Of a DNA stretch of 33,601 bases, positions 1 to 9,163 are shown in pieces. The notes below the pieces were generated by a model that was given only the letters and a program-made list of their open reading frames with translations, ran no database searches and had not been told where the DNA came from. The position numbers and the translations under genes are program-made. Numbering within the stretch: position 1 is the first letter of the stretch; each line of letters starts with the position of its first letter. The stretch is from Methanomicrobiales archaeon. Its GTDB lineage: Archaea; Halobacteriota; Methanomicrobia; Methanomicrobiales; Methanospirillaceae. The DNA is taken from the NCBI GenBank assembly GCA_013415565.1, contig JAAEET010000019.1:1-33601 (forward strand), written 5' to 3'.

Positions 1-100
1 TGAGATTGATGGTGAGATCCACGCTCTCAGAGAACTTCCGTTCCGGCGCTTTTTCAATGGCCGCTTTCACGGCCTCCAGAATCCTGGCCCTTTCTACCAT
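1..100 (-). CDS. rpl1: Ribosomal protein L1, N-terminal part (truncated by the window edge)
   Basis: Reverse strand from ATG at 100 reads MVERARILEAVKAAIEKAPERKFSESVDLTINL, typical archaeal L1 N-terminus; directly follows L11. Confidence 0.88.
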   Translation of the reverse strand, partial: MVERARILEAVKAAIEKAPERKFSESVDLTINL

Positions 101-156
101 GCCATTCCTCCATAGTTTTCGACCTCTTTTGATCTCCTATGGTTTCTTTCATACGC

Positions 157-630
157 CTATACAAGGACCGAGTCGTACGCTCCGGCATCAATCGCCGCAA
201 GGACTTCCTTGGGGCGCTTGCCGTCGACGTTTACGCCGACGCTGACGCAGGTCCCGATAACTTCCTTGACCGCATTCTTCAGGTCATAGGAGAGCATATC
301 GTTCGCCTTCATGCGGGCGATCCTGACTGCGGCCTCCATCGGCAGGTCCCCAACAATCTGCATGTTGGGCTCGGGGGATCCCTTCTCGATATTAACCTCT
401 TTCTTGATGAGAGCCGTTGTGGGCGGTATACCCACCGTGACCGTGAAGTTCTTCTTATCGTCGACCTCGATTCTCACCGGCACCTGCATGCCGTTGAAAT
501 TCGACGTCTTCTTGTTGATCTCGTCGACGACTGCCTTCACGTTAATACCAAGTGGTCCGAGTGCCGGTCCTATCGGCGGACCGGCTGTTGCCTTGCCTCC
601 AGGGACTAAAACCTCGACCACGTCTGCCAT
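157..630 (-). CDS. rpl11: Ribosomal protein L11
   Basis: 157 aa; [38 protein letters not shown] is the L11 N-terminal signature. Confidence 0.97.
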   Translation of the reverse strand: MADVVEVLVPGGKATAGPPIGPALGPLGINVKAVVDEINKKTSNFNGMQVPVRIEVDDKKNFTVTVGIPPTTALIKKEVNIEKGSPEPNMQIVGDLPMEAAVRIARMKANDMLSYDLKNAVKEVIGTCVSVGVNVDGKRPKEVLAAIDAGAYDSVLV

Positions 631-736
631 GGTATCACCATGCTGTCCCGCTGATGGGTGTTCAGCGTGGGTTAAAAAAGGTTGACCCGGAGGGACTTAA
701 AGGTTATAGCCGGGGCGGTGCATCCGTGATGCGGAT

Positions 737-1216
737 TCAGCTCGCCTCTCCACGGTCAACGACCCGGACATTGTCCCCCCGGACCGTGATGGGGATGGGG
801 AGCACGCTCTCGTAGAGCTCGACCGTAATCTCCTCCTTTCCGGTATCGATACGTTTAACAACGGCTTTTTCACCTTTGAACGGACCGGCGATGAGCTCGA
901 CAATGGTGCCTTCCGAGATGCCGCTGACCACCGGTTTCGGGACCAGGAAATGGGCGACCTCACCCAGGGTGGTCTCACCCCGCACCACGGTGCGCGCATG
1001 GGCGACCTTCTCGACCAGCTGCTCGATCCTGGCAAGGCTCTCCGGTGTCTCGACCAGGACATAGCCCTTGAGCTCATCAGGTACGATGATCGCCGCCACG
1101 TTCACATCGGTGGCCTTGGTATCGATGGCCTTCTTGATATTATCAGCGACGGTACGTTCCTGCTTGGAAGTGGTCTTGATGGCAAAAATACGGTTGGTGA
1201 ATTCTTCCATATCCAT
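737..1216 (-). CDS. spt5: Transcription elongation factor Spt5 (NusG family, NGN + KOW)
   Basis: 159 aa; NGN domain start FAIKTTSKQERTVADNI and KOW-like IVELIAGPFKGEKAVVKRID; located between secE and rpl11 as in other euryarchaea. Confidence 0.95.
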   Translation of the reverse strand: MDMEEFTNRIFAIKTTSKQERTVADNIKKAIDTKATDVNVAAIIVPDELKGYVLVETPESLARIEQLVEKVAHARTVVRGETTLGEVAHFLVPKPVVSGISEGTIVELIAGPFKGEKAVVKRIDTGKEEITVELYESVLPIPITVRGDNVRVVDRGEAS

Positions 1217-1410
1217 CAGGGCAGGGGAATCATGCCAATGTAGATCAGAAATCCGATCAGGCCGACAACGAGGACGCCTGCCGCGGCAACCAGGGCGATT
1301 TTCCTGAACTCATCCCGGGTGGGGGTTCGTGCGAGCTTGAGGATACGCCAGTATTTGCGGAACAGTTCCTCGTTGACATTGAATTTTATATCAGGTTTTG
1401 CGATCTCCAT
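1216..1410 (-). CDS. secE: Protein translocase subunit SecE / Sec61 gamma
   Basis: 64 aa, single C-terminal [43 protein letters not shown]; 1-nt overlap with spt5. Confidence 0.93.
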   Translation of the reverse strand: MEIAKPDIKFNVNEELFRKYWRILKLARTPTRDEFRKIALVAAAGVLVVGLIGFLIYIGMIPLP

Positions 1411-1416
1411 GAGATA

Positions 1417-2508
1417 TCACTTGAGAAAATCTATCTCAAACTGTTTCTGGACTTTGGGGGTAATTTTTTCATTCCTCCCATATATTTGTGGCGACCGGAC
1501 CCCCGTCACGACCAGCATGGTCCGCATCTTGGCCTGCATCCCGGGATCGACCTGGGCTCCCCAGATAATGCGCGCTCCGGGGTCGATACGGTCGTACACC
1601 TCCTGGATGACTCCCTCTGCTTCGGCCATGGTCATGTCCGGACCGCCAATCACGTTCACCAGCGCGGCAGTGGCCCCGGAAATATCCACATCGAGAAGGG
1701 GCGAGCGGATCGCCTTCTTGACCGAGTCTGCCGCCTTGTCCTCGCTGTCGCTTTCTCCGACCCCGATCATGGCCACACCTCCGCGTTCCATGACCGTGCG
1801 GACATCGGCGAAGTCGAGGTTCACCAGACCGGGCATGGTGATGAGCTCCGTGATGCCCTTGACCGCCCGCATCAGGACTTCATCGGCGACCTTGAATGCA
1901 GCATAGAGCGGAAGCCGGGGGACAACTTCGAGGAGGCGGTCGTTCGGAACCACGATGACCGTATCGGCCACGTCCCTCAGCCGCTCGAGACCGGCTTCGG
2001 CATTCTCCATCCGGATCGCCCCCTCAGCGGTGAACGGCAGGGTGACGATGGCGATGGTCAGGGCTCCTTCATCCCTGGCGGCCTTCGCCACGATCGGTGC
2101 TGCCCCGGTACCGGTTCCTCCCCCGAGACCAACGGTGATGAATACCATGTCGCTGCCGGAAACAAACCGTTTGATGTCCTGCTCGTTCTCAAGCGCGGCC
2201 TCTTCCCCGATCTGGGGGATGGAGCCTGCTCCCAGGCCCCGCGTCCGCTGCCTCCCGATCAGGACCCGGTGGTCTGCCACGGTCCGGGCAAGGTGCTGGG
2301 CATCGGTATTCATGGCCACCAGCGTGGCTCCGTGGATCCCTTCCTCTTTCATCCTGGTGATGGTGTTTGAACCGCTGCCCCCGCACCCGATCACCGTGAT
2401 CTCGGTTCTGAGTTCCTTCAGTATCTGGTCGAGTTCTTCATTCTCCGTCCGTACTTCATCCGGTTCGGAACTCACCTTGGTCAGCGCCTCTTCAACTATC
2501 GATCTCAT
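1417..2508 (-). CDS. ftsZ: Cell division protein FtsZ
   Basis: 363 aa; [13 protein letters not shown], tubulin signature [25 protein letters not shown]. Confidence 0.97.
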   Translation of the reverse strand: MRSIVEEALTKVSSEPDEVRTENEELDQILKELRTEITVIGCGGSGSNTITRMKEEGIHGATLVAMNTDAQHLARTVADHRVLIGRQRTRGLGAGSIPQIGEEAALENEQDIKRFVSGSDMVFITVGLGGGTGTGAAPIVAKAARDEGALTIAIVTLPFTAEGAIRMENAEAGLERLRDVADTVIVVPNDRLLEVVPRLPLYAAFKVADEVLMRAVKGITELITMPGLVNLDFADVRTVMERGGVAMIGVGESDSEDKAADSVKKAIRSPLLDVDISGATAALVNVIGGPDMTMAEAEGVIQEVYDRIDPGARIIWGAQVDPGMQAKMRTMLVVTGVRSPQIYGRNEKITPKVQKQFEIDFLK

Positions 2509-3824
2509 CTCTTCTTCTCCAATCCCGGGATTCGGATATGTTTTTCTTCGCAGATGCGGACCATGTCCGGAGTGATCTCACGGCCATCGACGATCACCGG
2601 AGTGCCCTTCATCAGGAGACCGAAGAGCGGGCCCCTGGGCACACCCAGACTGCGCGCACGGTCCGGGTCGAACCTCGTTTTCCTGATTACGAGCTGATCG
2701 CCCTCAATTGCCGCGTTTTCTCCTCTACTTATGGTTGTAACGCATAAGCTTATTAAATCATTCAGTACAACGGATGAGTTTTCACCGGTGACAATGAAGC
2801 TGGGGAGGATCGGGGCCCGGTGTGTGGAAAGAACGATCACCGGGAGCTGCTCCAGCCCTTCGCCAAGCCCGGCAGGGTCGGCCTGGTATGCCTCGTGGAC
2901 AAGGTCCGGTGGAAGTTTGATGATCCCGGGATCCCCGTCGCGGACCGCTCCGGGTATGTGGACTGCAGCACCGGGATCAACGGACCGGGCGAGATCCCTG
3001 ACCCGGTTCCAGGTCTTCCAGGAGAGATGCTTCATCTGGAAGATCTCGGTCTCGGTGAGCCGGGGGATACCCGCCTCCGCGATCAGGGAATCCAGCCGTG
3101 AGAGCTCGTCCGGCTTCAGGGCTTTCCGATCGATATAGACCGCTTCTGCCGAGCTCTTCCCAACCAGCATCCTGAGCATCTCCCGGTCGATACGGTCCGT
3201 TTCCCGGGTATGCACGATGTGCCCGAATGCTGCCCGCGAACCCAGCGCTATCTCCGTCTGACGCCGTGCATAGTGGGTCCCGCCGATGCCGGCCAGGTTG
3301 ATGGTGACGCCCGGGTCTGCCGACAGGATGCTCCGGGCGACAGCCTCTCCCGCACGTGGATCAGCCCATTCCTGTTCCGTGCTTCCGATCTCAACGAAAA
3401 GTGAGGGCGTTTCGATCTCGCTCGGCCCGTGGTGGGTCACTTCATAGGAGACCCTGTACCCGGGAGGAGCATGGGCATTGAGCTGGATGAGGACTGCCTG
3501 CATCCATGCCGGTGCTGCCTGCGCCAGTGATGACGGCATCCCGCCGAGCGCCGCAGGACCGGTGTTCCCGGTGACATGCACGGTCAGTACCGGGATAGGG
3601 TTGATGCTCGAATGGCGCGAGAGGAAGAGGATCAGGCCGGCATCAAGCGAACGGTCCAGGTAATCCTGGGCTATCAGCCTCCCCTCGGTCTCGTGAAACG
3701 AGAGGTCGTGCCGGCAGAGGGGGAAGTTCCGGCCGGAACCCGGTCCGGAGAGCAGTTCGTCGATATGCTTCCTGATTGTCCGTCCCCCGGGATCCTGCCG
3801 GGAGTGGACCAGTGCTATCTTCAC
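2505..3824 (-). CDS. dtdA: D-aminoacyl-tRNA deacylase (DtdA/GEK1 type) with a long C-terminal extension
   Basis: [21 protein letters not shown] start (GTG at 3824, shorter than ORF track), [26 protein letters not shown] and [16 protein letters not shown] motifs; ATGA overlap with ftsZ. Confidence 0.85.
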   Translation of the reverse strand: MKIALVHSRQDPGGRTIRKHIDELLSGPGSGRNFPLCRHDLSFHETEGRLIAQDYLDRSLDAGLILFLSRHSSINPIPVLTVHVTGNTGPAALGGMPSSLAQAAPAWMQAVLIQLNAHAPPGYRVSYEVTHHGPSEIETPSLFVEIGSTEQEWADPRAGEAVARSILSADPGVTINLAGIGGTHYARRQTEIALGSRAAFGHIVHTRETDRIDREMLRMLVGKSSAEAVYIDRKALKPDELSRLDSLIAEAGIPRLTETEIFQMKHLSWKTWNRVRDLARSVDPGAAVHIPGAVRDGDPGIIKLPPDLVHEAYQADPAGLGEGLEQLPVIVLSTHRAPILPSFIVTGENSSVVLNDLISLCVTTISRGENAAIEGDQLVIRKTRFDPDRARSLGVPRGPLFGLLMKGTPVIVDGREITPDMVRICEEKHIRIPGLEKKR

Positions 3825-3906
3825 CGGTCCTGTCCCCCGGCGTTTGGTCCGCGGGTTGCTACAAACATGGTAAACCCTATCTCCCTGTACATATACTATT
3901 GTTACT

Positions 3907-4083
3907 ATGGATGAAGAAAAGATTCGTTCCGTTTTTGAAAAGGAAGGAATTGGCAGGGAGATAACGTGCCCGCAGGCGTTTGCCATCTCCGGGCGCTATG
4001 ACATCGACAAGATGGATATCTCGCGGTACTGCAACAAAAACAGCATCAAGATCAGGGGTTGCCAGCTGGGCTGCTTCAGATGA
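3907..4083 (+). CDS. Small Cys-containing protein (58 aa) ending in CQLGCFR, first gene of the moeA operon
   Basis: Not in the supplied ORF track (<60 aa). Reads MDEEKIRSVFEKEGIGREITCPQAFAISGRYDIDKMDISRYCNKNSIKIRGCQLGCFR*; stop overlaps the moeA ATG at 4080 (ATGA). Confidence 0.8.
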   Translation: MDEEKIRSVFEKEGIGREITCPQAFAISGRYDIDKMDISRYCNKNSIKIRGCQLGCFR

Positions 4084-5285
4084 CCCTCTTTTTCCGGACC
4101 GTATCTGTTGAAGATGCCGTGACCGCGGCATGCTCAATCGCTCCCCTGACAGCCGTTGCGGACCTACCGCTTTCCGCCGCTTCGGGGCACGTGCTCGCAT
4201 CCGACATCACCGCTGATATCGATATTCCCGGGTTTTCCCGGGCCACCATGGACGGTTATGCCCTGGTGTCTGCCGATACCATCGGTGCATCAGAATCCCT
4301 TCCCGCAATGCTCCGTCTGACAGGGAGGATCGGAATGGGTGCACCGGCAGACCGGGATGTCTCGCGGGGGACGTGTGTCTATGTCCCGACCGGCGGAGCC
4401 ATTCCCCCGGGTGCGGACGGGCTTGCCATGATTGAGGTGACCGAGAGTATCGGTGACGATGTTCTCGTGAAACGGCCGGTTGCGGTCGGGGAGAGCATCA
4501 TGATGCGGGGCGAGGATTTCTCCCGGGGTTCCGTGGTCGTCTGCAGGGGGACCCGGCTCGCCCCCGGCGATATCGGTGCCCTGGCCGCGGTCGGTACGAC
4601 CCGTGTCCCGGTCAGGAAACCACCGGTGGTGGGAATCATCTCCACGGGCAATGAACTGGTTCCGGTCGGAGAGATCCCGTCGGGCGGGCAGGTGCGGGAC
4701 ATCAACAGCTACCTGGTCGGCGCATACCTCGTGTCGCAGGGCTGTATCCCGGAATATTTCGGCATCGTCCGCGATGACCGGGCCGCCCTCCGGCGGACAC
4801 TCGACACCGCCATCGACCGCTGTGACGCAGTCCTCCTCTCGGGAGGGAGCTCAAAGGACGATCGTGACATGACCGCCGATATCATCCGCGATGCCGGGGA
4901 GGTCCTGGTGCACGGGATATCGATAGCGCCCGGGAAGCCCACCATTATCGGAAGAGCCCGGGGGAAACCCGTCATCGGACTCCCGGGCCATCCTGCCTCG
5001 GCCCTGGTGGTCACCCTGGTAATCGTCCGCCCGCTCCTCTCCGCCATGACCGGGCAGCTTGAACGGGGGCTCATGACCCGGCCTGCAATCCTTGCCGAGA
5101 ACATCCCGTCGGTGAAAGGGAGGGAGGACTATGTGCGGGTCCGCCTGGCTGACGGCAAAGCCATCCCGGAATTCGGAAAATCGGGGCTGATCAACACGCT
5201 CGTCCGGAGTGCCGGCCTGGTCCGGATACCGGCCGGGATGGAAGGCCTCGAGGAAGGGGAAGTGGTGGAGGTGATCCTCTGGTGA
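4080..5285 (+). CDS. moeA: Molybdopterin molybdenumtransferase MoeA
   Basis: DIDIPGFSRATMDGYALVSADT, GIISTGNELV, LSGGSSKDDRDMTADII, GLPGHPASALV motifs; start set at 4080 (MTLFFRTVSVEDA) by ATGA overlap with the small ORF. Confidence 0.93.
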   Translation: MTLFFRTVSVEDAVTAACSIAPLTAVADLPLSAASGHVLASDITADIDIPGFSRATMDGYALVSADTIGASESLPAMLRLTGRIGMGAPADRDVSRGTCVYVPTGGAIPPGADGLAMIEVTESIGDDVLVKRPVAVGESIMMRGEDFSRGSVVVCRGTRLAPGDIGALAAVGTTRVPVRKPPVVGIISTGNELVPVGEIPSGGQVRDINSYLVGAYLVSQGCIPEYFGIVRDDRAALRRTLDTAIDRCDAVLLSGGSSKDDRDMTADIIRDAGEVLVHGISIAPGKPTIIGRARGKPVIGLPGHPASALVVTLVIVRPLLSAMTGQLERGLMTRPAILAENIPSVKGREDYVRVRLADGKAIPEFGKSGLINTLVRSAGLVRIPAGMEGLEEGEVVEVILW

Positions 5286-7138
5286 AACGATACCTCTCAT
5301 TGAAGTCACTCCGGGAGGTTCAGGATCTCATCCGGCGGGAATTTTCCCCCCGGCAGGTTCGTACGACCGTCCCGCTCGTTCAAGCTGTAGGACGGATCAC
5401 CGCCCAGCCTCTCTTTGCCGGGTACTCGGTTCCCGAGGTGCACCTCGCAGCCATGGACGGTATCGCGGTACGGAGCGGGGATACCTGGGGGGCAGGCGAA
5501 CAGAGGCCGGTCACGCTCCATGACTTTGCGCGGGTAAACACCGGCAATGTCATTCCTGCCGGGTACGATGCGGTGATCATGATCGAGGATGTCCGTATGG
5601 CCGGTGAGAATGCCATTATCCGGAAAGCGGCGAGCTCCTGGCAGCATGTGCGGCCGGCCGGCGAGGATATCGCTGAATCCGAGATGATCGTACCTTCCGG
5701 GCACCGGATCCGCCCCCATGATATCGGCGCTCTCGCTGCGTACGGCATCATGGAGGTCCCGGTTCTCACCGTATCGATCGGGATCATCCCCACCGGAACC
5801 GAGCTCGTCCCGGCCGGCACCCGCCCGCTCCCGGGCCAGGTCGTGGAGAGCAACACGGTCATGGCCGAAGCCTGGCTCACCTCGCTCGGTGCGATTTGCC
5901 GCCGCTATCCCCCAACTCCCGACGACCCGGAACGGATCCGGGAAACCATCCGCCAGGCCGTTGCCGAGAACGATGTGGTGATCGTCTCGGCCGGATCTTC
6001 TGCCGGGACCCGGGATTTCACCGCCCCCGTGATTGCCGGGCTCGGGGAGGTCATGGTGCACGGTGTTGGTATCAAGCCCGGAAAACCTGCCATCATCGGC
6101 AGGGTGGGTTCGGTTCCGGTCATCGGCATGCCGGGCTACCCGCTCTCGGCGCTCACGGTGCTCCGGGAGATCATCGTCCCGCTGCTCTCGCAGTTCGGCC
6201 TCACCACCCCGGACCCGGAGATCCTTCAGGCAGAACTGACCGCAACCCTCCATTCCGAAGTCGGGACCTGCGAATTCGTCCTCCTCTCGATCGGCATGAT
6301 CCGGAACCGCTGGGTTGCCGTACCGCTCTCCCGGGGATCCGGGGTCCAGATGAGCGGCGTCCGGTCAAACGCCTTCCTCCGCATTCCCGATGATCTCGAG
6401 GGATTCGAGGCGGGGCAGACGGTCCCTGTCGAGCTTCTGGTCCCCCGGAGCCAGGCAGCCTCCGCCCTCCTGGTCACCGGGAGCCATGATCCCTCGCTCG
6501 ATTATCTCGCCGAACTGGTCAGGGCCGCGGGCGTTTCCCTCCACTCCTCCCATACCGGAAGCATGGGCGGGATCCTCGCGCTGAAACGGGAGAGCTGCCA
6601 TGCCTCCCCCATGCACCTCCTCTCTCCTGACGACGGGGAATACAATATCCCCTACCTGCAGAAATATCTCCCGGGCGAAGAGGTGACCCTCGTCTGCATC
6701 GCGGAGCGGGAACAGGGGATCGTGTCCCGTGACCGCCTTTCGCTTGCCGACCTCCCCGGTCATTCCTTCGTCAACCGGCAGAAAGGATCGGGGACGCGGC
6801 TCCTCCTCGATTACCGGCTCCGGGAAATGGGTGTAGCGCCGGACAGCATCCCGGGGTATGACCGGGAACTGACCACCCATATCGGGGTGGCCCTGGCGGT
6901 GAAGACCGGGGAGGCGGAGGCCGGGATGTGCGTCTACTCTGCAGCACAGGCGCTCGGCCTCCCCTTTGTCCCGGTCGGAACAGAGCGCTACGAGCTCGCC
7001 TTCCGGACCGGTGACAGCGACGATCCGCGGATCACGGCCCTGGTACAGGCAATCGCTTCTCCGGAATTCAGGGAGATCCTCTCCGGTCTCGGCGGTTATA
7101 CTACGCAGGAGACCGGCGTGCTGCGGCAAGTGCCCTGA
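5282..7138 (+). CDS. MoeA fused to a C-terminal periplasmic-binding-protein-like (LysR-substrate/PBP-like) domain
   Basis: 618 aa; MoeA part (AAMDGIAVRSGDT, GIIPTGTELVPAG, VSAGSSAGTRDFT, GMPGYPLSALT) followed by PBP-like domain (SFVNRQKGSGTRLLLDYRLREMGV...HIGVALAVKTGEAEAGMCVYSAA). ATGA overlap with moeA. Confidence 0.93.
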   Translation: MKRYLSLKSLREVQDLIRREFSPRQVRTTVPLVQAVGRITAQPLFAGYSVPEVHLAAMDGIAVRSGDTWGAGEQRPVTLHDFARVNTGNVIPAGYDAVIMIEDVRMAGENAIIRKAASSWQHVRPAGEDIAESEMIVPSGHRIRPHDIGALAAYGIMEVPVLTVSIGIIPTGTELVPAGTRPLPGQVVESNTVMAEAWLTSLGAICRRYPPTPDDPERIRETIRQAVAENDVVIVSAGSSAGTRDFTAPVIAGLGEVMVHGVGIKPGKPAIIGRVGSVPVIGMPGYPLSALTVLREIIVPLLSQFGLTTPDPEILQAELTATLHSEVGTCEFVLLSIGMIRNRWVAVPLSRGSGVQMSGVRSNAFLRIPDDLEGFEAGQTVPVELLVPRSQAASALLVTGSHDPSLDYLAELVRAAGVSLHSSHTGSMGGILALKRESCHASPMHLLSPDDGEYNIPYLQKYLPGEEVTLVCIAEREQGIVSRDRLSLADLPGHSFVNRQKGSGTRLLLDYRLREMGVAPDSIPGYDRELTTHIGVALAVKTGEAEAGMCVYSAAQALGLPFVPVGTERYELAFRTGDSDDPRITALVQAIASPEFREILSGLGGYTTQETGVLRQVP

Positions 7139-7589
7139 CTGCTGCTTCTTCCGGACCGGCGCAGGGGGTCACTCCCGGAATGTCCCAGGTCCGGACCCCG
7201 AATACTTTCTTTCCTGTTTTCAGGGCAAGTGCAATCTCCGAGAGGGTCCCGTACGCTCCGCCGATTGCTATCACGGCATCGGCCGACTGAACGATGACTG
7301 CGTTCCTTGCATTGCCGAGATCCGATCGGATGATGACGGAAAGGTAGGGGTTCCCGCCGGCTGCATCGGGGAGGATCCCGACCGCAATACCGTTTCCTTC
7401 CCGTGCACCCCGGCATGCCGCTTCCATCACGCCTCCCAGCCCTCCGCACAGGAGAATGGCGTGGTTCAGGGCGAGGATCCGGCCGGAACAGTACCCGGCG
7501 TCATATTCATCGGGAGTGCACGTTCCCGGGCCGATCACCGCCACCTGGACCGGACGGTCGTGTGCAGGCTCTCCGGCATTCCGGTTCAT
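7101..7589 (-). CDS. LOG/TIGR00725-like family protein (putative Rossmann-fold nucleotide-binding protein)
   Basis: 162 aa; GGLGGVMEAACRGAREGNGIAVGILP and AIGGAYGTLSEIALALKTGKKVFGV, characteristic of the LOG-related superfamily. Confidence 0.85.
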   Translation of the reverse strand: MNRNAGEPAHDRPVQVAVIGPGTCTPDEYDAGYCSGRILALNHAILLCGGLGGVMEAACRGAREGNGIAVGILPDAAGGNPYLSVIIRSDLGNARNAVIVQSADAVIAIGGAYGTLSEIALALKTGKKVFGVRTWDIPGVTPCAGPEEAAVRALAAARRSPA

Positions 7590-9034
7590 GACCGGTCACT
7601 CCGGGTGTCAAGGATGAGGAGCCGTTCCTCGGTCATCTCCCGGATGGCGTAGCGGGGTCCTTCCTTTCCGGTCCCCGATCCTTTCACCCCGCCGTACGGC
7701 ATGTGGTCAACCCTGAAGGTGGGGATATCGTTCGCCACCACCCCCCCGACCTCCGACTCCTCGAACGCCTTCATGATACGCCCGATATCCCTGGTAAACA
7801 CGCCGAGCTGCATTCCGTACCTGCTCCGGTTCGCCCGGGACAGGGCATCTTCGAAATCGGTATACCGGCTGATCGTGATGACCGGGGCAAAGACCTCCTC
7901 CTGCTCCACCCGCATCTCCGGGGTTGTTCCGGTGAGGATGGTCGGGGCAACCATCGATCCCCGCCGGGTCCCGCCGTACAGGATCCTGGCCCCGCCGGCA
8001 ACCGCCTCATCAACCATCTGCCCTGCCCTCTCGGCGGCTTCGAGGGAGATCATCGGCCCGACGTCGGTGTGGTCATCACGGGGATCGCCGGTTATCAGGG
8101 CAGCGACCCCGGCGCGGATCTGCGTGAGCATGGCATCATAGATTGCATCGTGCAGGAACACCCGCTGGACCGAGATGCAGACCTGGCCCGCGTTGGTATA
8201 GCCACCGGTCACGATCCGCGAGGCGGCGTATCCGGTATCCGCGTCATCGTGCACGATTGCCGCCGCGTTCCCCCCGAGCTCGAGGGTGACCTTCTTTCTC
8301 CCTGCCAGCTCCCTGAGGTGCCACCCGACCGCAGGGCTCCCGGTAAAGGTCAGGACCGCGATCCGGGGGTCGGAGACGAGCCGTTCGGCAACCTCCCCGG
8401 AACAGGGAACGACGCTCAGTGCCTCACGGGGCAGACCTGCCCTGAGGGCCATTTCGGCGAGCAGGAGCGAGGAGACCGGGGTTGCCGAAGCCGGTTTCAG
8501 GATGAGAGGGTTTCCGGCAGCGACTGCCGGACCCAGTTTATGGCAGGCCAGGTTGAGGGGAAAATTGAACGGGGTGATCCCCAGGACAGGTCCGGCCGGA
8601 AACCGCCGGGTGATGCCGATCCTTCCTTCGGCTCCCGCGCTCCAGTCGAGGGGGATGAGCTCCCCCCCGATCCTCCTGGCCTCCTCGGCCGATGTGCGGA
8701 GGGTCGCCACCGCCCGCTGTACTTCGAGCGCGGCGAACGACCGGGTCTTTCCCCCTTCGAGGACCAGTATCCCGGCCAGTTCAGCGGCCCGGGCCTCGAC
8801 CTGGTCGGCGATGGAGGACAGAATCCTGCTCTTTTCCGCCGATGAAAGGTGCCTGGTACATTCGACGGCCTCTGCAGCGATCCCTGCAGCATCGTCGAGA
8901 TCCCTGCCGGCGGCCTGGTGTACCACGGCAATGGTCTCCCCGGTGTAGGGGAATTTCACCTCCCGGGGACCGGGGTTTGTTCTCCACTCGCCGCCGATTA
9001 AAAACCGGTATTCAGGAACGTTTTCCGCTGTCAT
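7586..9034 (-). CDS. NAD(P)-dependent aldehyde dehydrogenase (possible lactaldehyde dehydrogenase, CofA-like)
   Basis: 482 aa; ALDH motifs TPFNFPLNLACHKLGPAVAAGNPLILKPA, LTFTGSPAVGW, VTLELGGNAAAIV, catalytic NAGQVCISVQRVF. Substrate is inference. Confidence 0.9.
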   Translation of the reverse strand: MTAENVPEYRFLIGGEWRTNPGPREVKFPYTGETIAVVHQAAGRDLDDAAGIAAEAVECTRHLSSAEKSRILSSIADQVEARAAELAGILVLEGGKTRSFAALEVQRAVATLRTSAEEARRIGGELIPLDWSAGAEGRIGITRRFPAGPVLGITPFNFPLNLACHKLGPAVAAGNPLILKPASATPVSSLLLAEMALRAGLPREALSVVPCSGEVAERLVSDPRIAVLTFTGSPAVGWHLRELAGRKKVTLELGGNAAAIVHDDADTGYAASRIVTGGYTNAGQVCISVQRVFLHDAIYDAMLTQIRAGVAALITGDPRDDHTDVGPMISLEAAERAGQMVDEAVAGGARILYGGTRRGSMVAPTILTGTTPEMRVEQEEVFAPVITISRYTDFEDALSRANRSRYGMQLGVFTRDIGRIMKAFEESEVGGVVANDIPTFRVDHMPYGGVKGSGTGKEGPRYAIREMTEERLLILDTRSDRS

Positions 9035-9163
9035 CAGAGCTCCTCCCAGATCTCCGGAACGGAGGGCCTGGTTAAAGAAACTACTTTGTGTTCAGGAGGA
9101 TAATAGCTGTGAATATACGCGCAGCCGGTGATGCGGGTAGATGAACCGGGAGGAAGGATCCGG

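Noticed and set aside
1486-2370. 294-aa ORF on + strand opposite ftsZ
   Set aside because: Shadow ORF over a strongly conserved ftsZ gene.
5306-6253. 315-aa ORF on - strand opposite moeA-PBP
   Set aside because: Shadow ORF; composition biased, no motif, sense strand is clearly MoeA.
7703-8845. 380-aa ORF on + strand opposite the aldehyde dehydrogenase
   Set aside because: Antisense shadow ORF; no recognisable motif, while the opposite strand has all ALDH motifs.
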